DNA of 10,765 bases from Isohypsibius dastychi (lineage: Eukaryota > Tardigrada > Eutardigrada > Parachela > Isohypsibiidae), in NCBI GenBank assembly GCA_034696485.1, contig JAQIWT010001448.1, forward strand, positions 1-10,765, given 5' to 3'. Positions 1 to 7,087 of the stretch are shown in pieces. The translations under genes and the position numbers were made by a program. Each line of letters opens with the position of its first letter. Position 1 is the first letter of the stretch. The notes below the pieces were generated by a model. It saw only the letters and a list, made by a program, of their open reading frames with translations. It was not told the origin of the DNA and made no database searches.

Positions 1-138
1 GGAAATTGGAGAGATAGCTGTTGTTGATGCATGAATCGTAGTTGCTTTTCTCGGCCCATGACGCATTTTCCCAACAAAATCTAGATGCGTTGACTAAAAT
101 AAACAACAATTGTTTTGTATTGATTTATCTACACTTCC

Positions 139-145
139 TATAAAA
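139..145 (+). promoter_or_regulatory. possible TATA box
   Basis: TATAAAA sits in CCTATAAAACTG, about 60 bases before the candidate exon at 208. If used, transcription would begin near position 170. An AATAAA at 98-103 just upstream could mark the end of a preceding transcript. Single short motifs like these occur often by chance in A+T-rich DNA. Confidence 0.25.
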
Positions 146-207
146 CTGATTAATCCGACCTTTCTAAAACACAGCTTACGGTATATTATTGAAAGTCGAT
201 ATTTCAG

Positions 208-799
208 AATTCAGAATACGAAGAAACAACACAAGAATTCCACTATTTCATGAAACATTTCAGGTACGTAGAGATAAAAAGTGCATGGACCCCAGAGTCC
301 ATTCGAAAATTTATCACGAGACTCAAGAGGCTTATAGAAGATTTATACGACGATTTATACACAAACCGAATTCGATTATTTGTCTTTATGATGATAAATT
401 TGAATTGAACTTACATCGAATGTCATAGGAAACATCTCGAAACAGAGCTGGACAAGGGGAGAATGCCTGTTTCTCGGATAAAGTCGGCGGCCAGCATAAC
501 GCGGTGTCCCACGTTGCTTCACAGAACTGAAGACCTACAGAAATTAAAACCTGATTAGAAATTAGAGGTGATTTTAATTCTATTTCAACAACATAGAAAG
601 GCAAATATCTTCCTCAAAACATGTATGTTACTAGAACGTTGAATGCTAATTAATTGTCCTAAATTCCGAACACCGAAAAATTCTAAGATCAATGTTATTT
701 TTGATTCGAGTGTTCCTCAGCTTTCCTTGCCCCGGTTTCAAAGCAATAAAAAAAGAATATCCCTATAACAAATACATGTCGAGTCGCACTGTCGTCTGA
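208..799 (+). CDS. candidate 3' exons of an unrecognised small protein (partial or very short gene)
   Basis: I do not recognise this protein. Two + strand blocks join in phase. Exon 208-263 follows ATATTTCAG and ends CAG|GTACGT. Exon 721-799 follows GTTCCTCAG and ends with TGA at 797-799. The first block reads NSEYEETTQEFHYFMKHF. After the junction serine the second reads FPCPGFKAIKKEYPYNKYM and then SSRTVV. The stop codon runs straight into AATAAA (799-804), which supports a real gene end. The intron would be 457 bp. The first Met available in the frame is at 250, so either the 5' exons lie before the window or this is a protein of about 30 residues. An alternative acceptor at 526-527 gives a different short end (TEDLQKLKPD). 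The overlapping frame 189-428 is also open, so the frame choice is an inference. Confidence 0.33.
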
Positions 800-804
800 A
801 TAAA
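799..804 (+). terminator. AATAAA polyadenylation signal overlapping a stop codon
   Basis: AATAAA begins on the last base of the TGA at 797-799. If it is used, the 3' UTR of the gene at 208-799 would be only about 15 to 30 bases. A GT-rich cleavage context is not obvious. Confidence 0.4.
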
Positions 805-2363
805 TGCGCAGGTACATACAAACAATTGGATTTTTGTTGTTTAAATAAGCAGAAACCCCTAGAAAATTATTACAAAATCAATCACAAAGTGATTTCAAAC
901 ATTTTCATCAAGTACAACAATTAAATAGCTGTTAATCGGGAGAAAAGCATCGTAAGAATTTCTTTAGTCTCTGAATAATTTAATAATTGATCCTTGGGGA
1001 ATTCATTCAGATCGACATGCATCTCACTGTATTTTTACTTCCGCTGAATACTATATTCGACTTTGAGGGAAAAACAGATTCATAACAAACGTATCTTCGA
1101 AAACAATTCATTCTCCAGTTCTTCAGTCCTGAAATTCCTCAAAAAGCTTCCGGTTCGAATATTACACGGTTTTGCAGACAGAAAAAATTTTCCCCTTAAA
1201 AAACCCAAAAGACAAGACTTCTCCCATTGACGGCGGCTAAACCTCGAAAAATCAAGACAACTCAAAACGACACATAATCAATCACTGTCTGCCGATCCTC
1301 GCACTTCTTCTCCGAATATCTGTTTTTTCCAGGCACTACATTTCTGTAGGAATTAGATATGAAGGAAGCCTTATGTGAGAGAGAATGCGCCTGATCATAA
1401 AAAAACGCTCTGCTCCTGGATATATTTACTCTAATCTTCCGGCTGGACAGCCGACTTTGTTCATCAAATCATCGAGCCCAATGCCTCATTGATGATGATC
1501 TCATTTGCTGCTGAAAACCATTAGCAAGATCGATTTCGCGTTGAAATAACAATAAAAACTGAAAAGCCGCCGAAACCTGATGAGCCGGAAAATCTTTTGA
1601 TGACGATGACAAAAAAATCGGCAATCGAGACTTTTCTGCCGTTGTCTGATTTGAACATAACTTTTTTACGATGATTTATTTCAATGTTCATAATTTATTA
1701 CTATTCGACAAAATGATAATTCAATTAAAATTAAATTAGTTGTGAGGGGTGAGGGGTTTCGAACCAAAATTCCTGCAGTTTTCTTCGTACCTCCACTTGA
1801 CCTGTTCTCGGGAAGTGGTTCGTGTCAAGTGATTCAAAAATGCGAACAAACATGCTGAGACAATTTAACTTTTTATAATACCAAATTATTTTACCAAAGA
1901 TTTTTTTCAAGGAGATCAATCATCAACTCAGCAGACCGCAGATCATTACGTTCAGAAATGTTTACGGTGCATGTGAATCGCTACAATTACCATCCAGAAA
2001 CTGGCAGTCAGTGACAGATAAACATGCGAGGAAATGAATTATCTGAGTTAATTGTCAGTCAGACGACAACAACGAATGAAATCTAAAAATAGAAGTTACT
2101 GCTCAATTTGAACCGAACAAATAACTGTTGATAATTCGGACAAATTATTCCGTGACTTCCACAGAACTTTTACAGGACTTGTTGAACAATATAAAATAAA
2201 GCAAATCAAAAACAAATCACTTGCAAAAAGAACTCAAATTGTGCAGTCCTGCTTAGTACATTACTGCTGATAATTTATAGTTCAGAGTAAGTCAGTGATT
2301 ACCAACAAAGCGGAAAGAAGACCATTTTTTAAGAACTATTATAAACTGATGAAATGATCGAAA
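805..2363. other. largely unassigned region
   Basis: No confident gene lies here. What can be seen: a candidate minus exon at 1007-1128 (separate entry). A + strand block at 1333-1374 has a good acceptor (CTGTTTTTTCCAG) and a GTGAGA donor and reads HYISVGIRYEGSL, but no partner exon was found. A tight GC-rich inverted repeat (CGGCTG-GA-CAGCCG) lies at 1440-1453. A minus block around 1785-1860 could end at GAG|GTACGA. A + strand stretch beginning ATG at 1959 reads MFTVHVNRYNYHPETGSQ and then stops. Most of the rest is A+T-rich and closed in all frames over short distances, as expected for intron or intergenic DNA. Confidence 0.5.
1007..1128 (-). CDS. candidate Cys-containing terminal exon, unrecognised
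   Basis: On the minus strand GAGGAATTTCAG is followed at 1128 by an open frame of 39 codons that ends in TGA (1007-1009). It reads LKNWRMNCFRRYVCYESVF, then PSKSNIVFSGSKNTVRCMSI. It would enter in phase 1. The donor of the minus exon ending at 2378 leaves in phase 1, so the two could join across a 1.25 kb intron, with or without further exons between. An overlapping frame (1080-1265 minus, ending TEELENELFSKIRLL) is also open, which weakens the call. No family was recognised. Confidence 0.2.
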
Positions 2364-2537
2364 TTATTTAAACACACCTGATTTAATGAGTCCTTGTGTA
2401 ACCGAATCGTACGCGGATTTACAAGCATCCATGCAGCTGGTTTGGTTGGGTTCGCGATCAGCCGCTTCGGTCCCGAAGGCAAAGATTTTGTCAAATAAAG
2501 TCTCCTCGTTTTCAGCCTCTTGATCCAACCGGCACAT
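2364..2537 (-). CDS. hypothetical acidic small protein or first exon (CX3C motif)
   Basis: A 57-codon minus frame runs from ATG (2535-2537) to TAA (2364-2366). It begins MCRLDQEAENEETLFDKIF and contains QTSCMDACKSAYDSVTQGL. The composition is acidic, balanced and protein-like. After codon 53 the sequence reads AAATCAG|GTGTGT, a plausible donor in phase 1, so the last residues (GVFK) may be intron and the true gene longer. The single C-x3-C followed by K-S-A-Y faintly recalls the second half of small Tim chaperones, but the first CX3C is missing, so I do not assign that family. A TATATAAT lies 29 bases upstream of the ATG. On the + strand a competing exon candidate (2516-2580) overlaps the first codons. 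Confidence 0.42.
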   Translation of the reverse strand: MCRLDQEAENEETLFDKIFAFGTEAADREPNQTSCMDACKSAYDSVTQGLIKSGVFK

Positions 2538-2565
2538 GGCAGGGAAATATTAATCAGCCAGGCAG

Positions 2566-2573
2566 ATTATATA
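2566..2573 (-). promoter_or_regulatory. possible TATA box for the minus frame at 2364-2537
   Basis: Read on the minus strand the site is CTGTATATAATCTG. A start site about 30 bases downstream would fall near 2540, almost on the ATG at 2537, leaving a very short leader. It also lies inside the competing + strand exon candidate 2516-2580, and only one of the two readings can be right. Confidence 0.22.
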
Positions 2574-2580
2574 CAGTCAG

Positions 2581-3533
2581 GTGAGTTGTATAATTCCATT
2601 ATTTCCACACGAGTATAGCTGGGATAATTGTCCATCCTGATTGGTCGCGGATCCCATAGATCAAACCAGAAAAAAGCGCAGATTTCAATGATCATAAGAA
2701 TAACAGCTCACATGGGCAATTGCAGTGGGACAACACCACCACCCACGATAATTCTCCCTCCTGCGCGGAATAAAGGGGAATTTATTCTGAGGGATACAAG
2801 TGATCCTTCAAGTCAAAAGTCATGACGTCTACCATTAATCTCTCACTAACCACAGGGACTCGGCCTGTCGTTAACACTTGGAATCCATGTCAAATGACAC
2901 CCAGCGCTGATTTGGGTGGAAGTGTGGATAATCAATTTCTGTAGAAAAAATACAACAACAGGAACTTGTCTGCAGAACTTCATTTGACGACTCGGAATAT
3001 ATTCATGAATAAGTGACTGCTAACGTTTCCGAGCCGGCGTTTATTTTTGGGGCGAAATAATTGTTTCGGAACAGGCCTGATGGGATTTCCGTGTTCAAGT
3101 CAGAAACAAAGTGAACCGAGATCACTTCGTGCGTCAAACAAAAACTCCTGGATTAAAAAGACACTCCTGTTTTATGAAGCAAATTATCTAAAAAGGGGAA
3201 ATTCTGTCAGAATGTAATTGATCAATTTCAAGCAAAACTGGTTGTATTCCTTAAAGAAACACTTCCAACATCGATCGAATAGGAATCCAGCAAAAATTGT
3301 TTTTCAAGGTACGAAAAACCGCATTTAAATCAAGATCTCTAAGATACGCGCAAAAACCTACCAGTTACCAGAAAATTGTCCACCACAAGTACGTTTACAG
3401 AACATTTTAAACCGCAAAATAAGAATTTGCATCAGATATCTTTGACCACGATGTTTATTATTTGTTTTTTGGGGTAACACGAATTCTACCATGAAATCTG
3501 ACAAGTTTGGATTTTTTTAAATGCGTCTTTTAG
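2581..3533. other. unassigned region
   Basis: No gene is supported here. A + strand frame at 2628-2825 has a Pro/Thr-rich middle and could hold an exon after CAATTGCAG (2724), but no matching donor was found. A second + strand frame, open from 3255 to 3411, is strongly basic. It contains donor-like GTACG sites near 3311 and 3388. The region may be intron and upstream exons of the + strand gene that ends at 4154. Confidence 0.5.
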
Positions 3534-4154
3534 ATTCCAAGCGTAATTCAATTATCAACCTATCCAGTGAAATTTTGCAAAACAAATCGCACGTGATATT
3601 CAATACGTGCACTTTCGGCTTCAAACATTCCAATGTGCCATCACGTCCGTACAATTTTTTCGAATCTCACACGGCTTCGGGCAAAAAAATAAAAGCGGAG
3701 ACGAGCATTCACAACAAATGAATTACGAGAATCCAACCATCCCCCATTCATTCATCCCCGAAAAATAAGCAACCAATTGAATAAACAGGAAATGGCGACG
3801 ACCTCTTGCATAGAGAATTTCACCAAATACCGGTGTCATTTTTGCAGATAATGTTGTTTCAAAATACGTCACCGGATATTCTTTGGGACATTTCACTTTA
3901 GCTGAAATTTTTAGCAGCAAACAATCAATGACATGTTATCAATCGATGAGAAATTCCAGGTAAGTATCTACTCGCGTTGAGAAATTTCTCGGCTGTTAGC
4001 TGAACCTCAAACATGACCTTCAATATTTACTGGATTAAGTCCGTGCTTAAACTGATTATATACCTGCCTCAGCGGGCGTAATTTTTCGAGGTCAATCGGA
4101 ATCATTTCGATCAAAATTGCCATTTCGCTTCAAGCCTTCCTTGTTTTATTATAA
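3534..4154 (+). CDS. 3' exons of an unrecognised secreted or GPI-anchored protein
   Basis: Three + strand exons join in phase. Exon 3534-3644 follows GCGTCTTTTAG and would leave at a weak C|GTCCGT. Exon 3848-3959 follows CATTTTTGCAG and leaves at a consensus CAG|GTAAGT. Exon 4073-4154 follows ACCTGCCTCAG and ends in TAA (4152-4154). The introns are 203 and 113 bp. The first exon reads SKRNSIINLSSEILQNKSHV and has two N-x-S sites. The second contains NVVSKYVTGYSLGHFTLAEI. The last ends IGIISIKIAISLQAFLVLL, a hydrophobic run with nothing after it, after small residues (NSSGRN). That is the layout of a GPI-attachment signal. Upstream exons, including any signal peptide, were not found. The second and third exons are the firm part; the 3644 donor is doubtful. 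The last 25 bases are antisense to the end of the glycosyltransferase gene. Confidence 0.5.
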
Positions 4155-5098
4155 TACTTAGCGCCATTTTCAATGACGAATCTCATCAAATGACCAAAGC
4201 TTGAATTTGTAACAGTTAAATTACCCGGCCCGAAATCACAAATATGAAAAAAAGAATGATAGCCCAACTTGGCTTTCCAGTCAATCATATTGTTTTTTGT
4301 CCACATTTGCCATTTTGTAACACCAGATGGATTATTTGCGACCGTATTATCCAGATAGTTTTTCTTTTTGAAATAATATTCATTCGCCTTCCAAATTGCG
4401 TAAGGCATACGCGCGGAATTGTGCAGCCAGTCAACGCGATAATCTCTCCGGTAATAATCCAGAATAATTTCCGGCCACTCAGCCCCTTTATGGCATGCGG
4501 CGAACCCGGCATTCATCCCCCATGGGTGTTCGTAACTTAATATACACTCATACTTCCGGTAAATCTTCTTAATTCGTCTTCCTTTCAAAATAAAAACATC
4601 CGAGTCGAGAACTACTCCGCCATATTCTTGCAATATTTCCAGCTTCATGATATCCGCCCTGTGATGTAAAACTGGGACTGACTGATTACCGATCGTTTCT
4701 TTTGGTTCACGATGAAAGAGTTTAATTTTTGAGAAATCCCGAATTATTCCTTCGCATGGAGTTAGGGGCCAAAAATCCGCTTTGTTCGTGTGAATTAAAA
4801 TTTGATCGGGAATTAGAAAAATAATCACTGATAAGAGACTTATGCATTCGGTAAAGCAGAACTGCTGACTGCGATCCGGATTTTCCGTGTTATACAATCT
4901 GACGAAATGAGCAAGAAATGGGGGATCACCGATTCGGGGTGGCCTTGTTATCAAAATAGTGGAGTTTAAAATTGAATTTAGCGAACCTCTAACAATGGGC
5001 GGAAATTTTCCGGATTCAGAAGAAAGTAAAAAACGCCCAGTAAAATAAACACAGACCAGAATCAGCATAAAATTCACAATCCAGGTGCAGTTCGCCAT
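4130..5098 (-). CDS. type II membrane glycosyltransferase with DXD motif (Gly_transf_sug-like)
   Basis: This is a complete intronless frame of 322 residues. Residues 6-25 (WIVNFMLILVCVYFTGRFLL) form an N-terminal signal anchor, so the enzyme should sit in the Golgi with its catalytic part in the lumen. The core HHRADIMKLEILQEYGGVV, then LDSDVFIL, is the nucleotide-sugar binding region of the Gly_transf_sug / alpha-1,4-glycosyltransferase-like families. D165-x-D167 is the DXD motif that binds the metal and UDP-sugar. Downstream MNAGFAACHKG and the W-L-H-N-S-x-R-M-P-Y stretch (224-233) match the acceptor-side half of the fold. Luminal N-x-S/T sites lie at N45, N138, N293, N298 and N317. The length fits the family (300-400). 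The start ACGATGGCG is the only one that gives the anchor. Donor sugar and acceptor cannot be read from the sequence. It has no introns, unlike SOAT and the lectin. Confidence 0.92.
   Translation of the reverse strand: MANCTWIVNFMLILVCVYFTGRFLLSSESGKFPPIVRGSLNSILNSTILITRPPRIGDPPFLAHFVRLYNTENPDRSQQFCFTECISLLSVIIFLIPDQILIHTNKADFWPLTPCEGIIRDFSKIKLFHREPKETIGNQSVPVLHHRADIMKLEILQEYGGVVLDSDVFILKGRRIKKIYRKYECILSYEHPWGMNAGFAACHKGAEWPEIILDYYRRDYRVDWLHNSARMPYAIWKANEYYFKKKNYLDNTVANNPSGVTKWQMWTKNNMIDWKAKLGYHSFFHICDFGPGNLTVTNSSFGHLMRFVIENGAKYYNKTRKA
4145..4150 (-). terminator. AATAAA embedded in the last codons of the glycosyltransferase
   Basis: On the minus strand the codons AAT AAA ACA AGG AAG GCT TGA encode N-K-T-R-K-A-stop and contain AATAAA 12 bases before the stop. 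Cleavage at the usual 10-30 bases downstream would fall at or just past the stop codon. No better signal was seen in the next bases, but a distal site is not excluded. Confidence 0.35.
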
Positions 5099-5596
5099 CG
5101 TTAGACATTCCTATGTTCTAGCACAAGCAAAGTTTGAAATATTCAGTCAAAAAACCATAACACCATCGGTCACATATTACATACGTAGAAAAGAAGCTGA
5201 ATCGAGGTGAAAAACCTGCCCTCGGGAGAAGCTAAAGAAATCGCACTTCCGGTATAAAAACATCACCACAATTCGCACTCATCATTAAATCAAAATTACT
5301 AAAAAACTACAAGAAAATTAACACGGATACAAAGTGGCTGATCAAACGGGGTCCCCGATTTTAAAAAACGGGAACCAATGCCAACCTTTCGAAAAAACTG
5401 CCTCCCGTCAATACAAACCGCTCAATTATTTTCAAATCGTTTAGTCATCTTTCGCCGTTTCGTTTATGAAATCTCGTCAATTTACCATTTATATATATTT
5501 CCAATTAACATACATTAAATCACTTTAGAAAACCATCCGATCTGGTTTTTAACAGCCCTGTTTAGAAGTCCTTCCGCATCTTGGTCTTCCGGATAT
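5099..5596. other. intergenic region between two minus strand genes
   Basis: About 500 bases with no supported coding. A + strand TATAAAAA lies at 5253-5260 and a TATATATA-type tract at 5490-5499. Read on the minus strand the latter is TATATATAAATGG and could serve the glycosyltransferase if it has a long leader or a leader intron. No ATG-led frame follows the + strand TATA site. Confidence 0.45.
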
Positions 5597-6064
5597 CTAA
5601 ACTTGTTTTTTTATTTTGTAAACATCCGAACTAACTCCCAAGAAAATCGTCGAGCTCATTACAATTGGTAATAAACAAATTAAGCTGACAACGGAAAGGA
5701 CCTTCTGACAACCGGAATTAACATCTTCTGTAGTCTCGTCTACAGGAGCTTCAGTTTCCGCCTCCTGAGTTTCCGGGCTGTCGTAGCGCACTTTCGATTT
5801 TAAATTCTGATCAGAAGCGACGTGGTGGTGAAAATGATTTTTTCTCCGCCGCGAGCGTGATAGATCGAGCCTGATGGGAGTGTTACCGGCAATTATTTTT
5901 TTCTTCCCTTTTCTAGAACTGCCATAATTTTCACGCTGCTGATAATGAGGACTCTGCTCCTCAGGGGGTTTCTTGGCCGGCATCATGCAAGCAACCGGTC
6001 GCTTGACTGAACCTGCCGAATGCGCTAAGCCACTGAACCTCTTCCTGTCCAAATCGACCATCAT
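5597..6064 (-). CDS. hypothetical single-pass membrane protein ending in KKQV
   Basis: I do not recognise this 155-residue intronless protein. Residues 1-90 are rich in Lys, Arg and His, with basic clusters at 51-56 (RKGKKK) and 70-75 (RSRRRK) and HFHHHV at 77-82. Residues 96-115 are acidic (SPETQEAETEAPVDETTED). A hydrophobic helix at about 122-144 follows, then a short tail VSSDVYKIKKQV. There is no signal peptide. The last four residues KKQV fit the KKxx ER-retrieval pattern, which works only if the C-terminus is cytosolic. The long basic N-terminus without a signal would instead predict a tail-anchored protein with the C-terminus in the lumen. The start has a second ATG right after it. 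The gene lies upstream of the glycosyltransferase on the same strand, 498 bases apart. The frame length and composition support a real gene. Confidence 0.6.
   Translation of the reverse strand: MMVDLDRKRFSGLAHSAGSVKRPVACMMPAKKPPEEQSPHYQQRENYGSSRKGKKKIIAGNTPIRLDLSRSRRRKNHFHHHVASDQNLKSKVRYDSPETQEAETEAPVDETTEDVNSGCQKVLSVVSLICLLPIVMSSTIFLGVSSDVYKIKKQV
5610..5615 (-). terminator. AATAAA embedded in the last codons of the KKQV protein
   Basis: The codons for K-I-K-K (AAA ATA AAA AAA) create AATAAA 10 bases before the TAG at 5597-5599. If used, the transcript would have almost no 3' UTR. This repeats the arrangement at the glycosyltransferase end. An A-rich Lys stretch makes the hexamer likely by chance. 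Confidence 0.28.
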
Positions 6065-6360
6065 AAATACAAATTGTTCGGGCTTGTCCTCTGGGTATCC
6101 TTTGATCCAAGGTCTAGAAATTCAGCTTTGATCAAGTTCAGTGACGCAACGATTGAGCTGGCATGGATAAGTCTTGGATGGAACAAAACAAGAAAAAACA
6201 CGCTGTCGAGTCAAAACAGAATTGTCAAGACGAGTCGAACCCACGTCAAGAAATACCAGAGCGCTTGAAAAATGATCGAAGTCAAGAAAAATTAAAAAAC
6301 TTATACAGAGGTGATTATTGACTCGAGCCGGACCCAGAAGCAGCTGAATTCAAAATATAA

Positions 6361-6770
6361 TCACGGATTATCTTTGTTTTTACATTTTGTTTTGCGGCTT
6401 TGCACAAGATACCCCTTCCACCGAATATTCTTATCAACTTAAAAAAACACAAATAATTTTTGAATTATTTCACGAAGGCTGTATTATTCTGGCCAGATGA
6501 TTTTCGGCAACAAATTGGACAATAAGAAAAACATAATCAAATAAAACCAAGAACTAAACAAAAGCAAAACAACGAAAAAATACGCTGTTTGAAACCTCAT
6601 GAGTCGAAGGAACATCAAATAAGTTTTATGATGCTAATGTAATATCACCTTGGTCTTAATGTTATCGTTATGGTGTTAATGTTAATGTTTTCGAGTCAAA
6701 TCATGACCTAGAAGTCACTTTCCACTGACCTTGAAAATTCTCCAGCTTACGGCTGTCGGACATCAAGCAA
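6361..6770 (-). CDS. candidate last two exons of the C-type lectin-like gene
   Basis: Two small minus exons continue the lectin in phase. Exon 6730-6770 follows GCGAATTCAG, enters after the phase 2 donor at 7088, reads CLMSDSRKLENFQ and leaves at AAG|GTCAGT in phase 1. Exon 6361-6437 follows a pyrimidine-rich GTGTTTTTTTAAG, reads VDKNIRWKGYLVQSRKTKC, then KNKDNP, and stops at 6361-6363. The pattern C...W...C resembles the end of a C-type lectin domain, where Trp and two Cys close the fold. However, the cysteine usually 5 residues after the Trp is absent, and the loop before the first Cys is about 12 residues shorter than normal. A missed exon between 6771 and 7087 is possible. Phase agreement across both joins is the main support. 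Confidence 0.35.
6656..6690. repeat. short imperfect TTAATGTTA repeats
   Basis: The stretch holds TTAATGTTATCGTTATGG followed by TGTTAATGTTAATGTT, a simple A+T-rich repeat with a GTTA core. It lies in the proposed last intron of the lectin gene. It looks like ordinary low-complexity intron sequence. Confidence 0.5.
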
Positions 6771-7087
6771 CTGAATTCGCAGAAATAATGACGTTTTCCA
6801 TAACAATAGTTTTAATTACTGTTTTTTGCCCACGCTAATTCATGACAGGAAATACATGAAAGTATTGCGCTGCCGCGAGAAAAGAAACCCAAATCCAACT
6901 CGTTTCATAACAGGAAAGGAAATCAATCACCAATTACTGATCAATTTTCAACCAGCTGCTTCAGCCTACCTGGTAGACGTTCATAATCTTAAATTATGTA
7001 TCACGTTCCCTGAACTTAACACGAAGTAAGGCAACGGGAACCCCTATTTCCAGAAAAATAATTGCGGAAGTCTAGGTTTGCACTTAC

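Noticed and set aside
1-103. Possible end of an upstream gene (EIGEIAVVDA then stop) with AATAAA at 98-103
   Set aside because: Only ten codons are visible at the window edge; there is no way to confirm the frame.
189-428. + strand frame of 79 codons
   Set aside because: It runs straight through a consensus donor (CAG|GTACGT at 264) and its product is an unlikely mix of Arg/His/Ile. The neighbouring frame gives the coherent spliced product. I cannot fully exclude it.
1574-1594. CTGATGA followed by GAAAA, resembling a hammerhead ribozyme core (similar CTGATGA strings near 7926 and 8423)
   Set aside because: No stem II fits between the two elements and no flanking stems I and III are visible.
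1738-1775. GGTTCGAAACC on the minus strand, resembling a tRNA T-arm
   Set aside because: The flanking bases do not form a T stem or acceptor stem, and no D or anticodon arm is found.
3723-3920. Minus frame of 65 codons with an acceptor-like TTTCAG
   Set aside because: It covers the + strand exon 3848-3959, which has better splice sites on both sides and joins a further exon in phase.
3972-4123. Minus strand mini-gene starting 6 bases after the glycosyltransferase stop (MAILIEMIPIDLEKLRPLRQ and onward)
   Set aside because: It needs a 28-base exon and weak splice sites, and lies opposite the better-supported + strand exons at 3848-3959 and 4073-4154. It would have been a tempting polycistronic arrangement.
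4244-4540. Frames on both strands inside the glycosyltransferase
   Set aside because: Shadows of the 322-residue gene in other frames.
6074-6268. + strand 64-codon frame upstream of the KKQV gene
   Set aside because: No family, no splice support, and a composition typical of chance frames.
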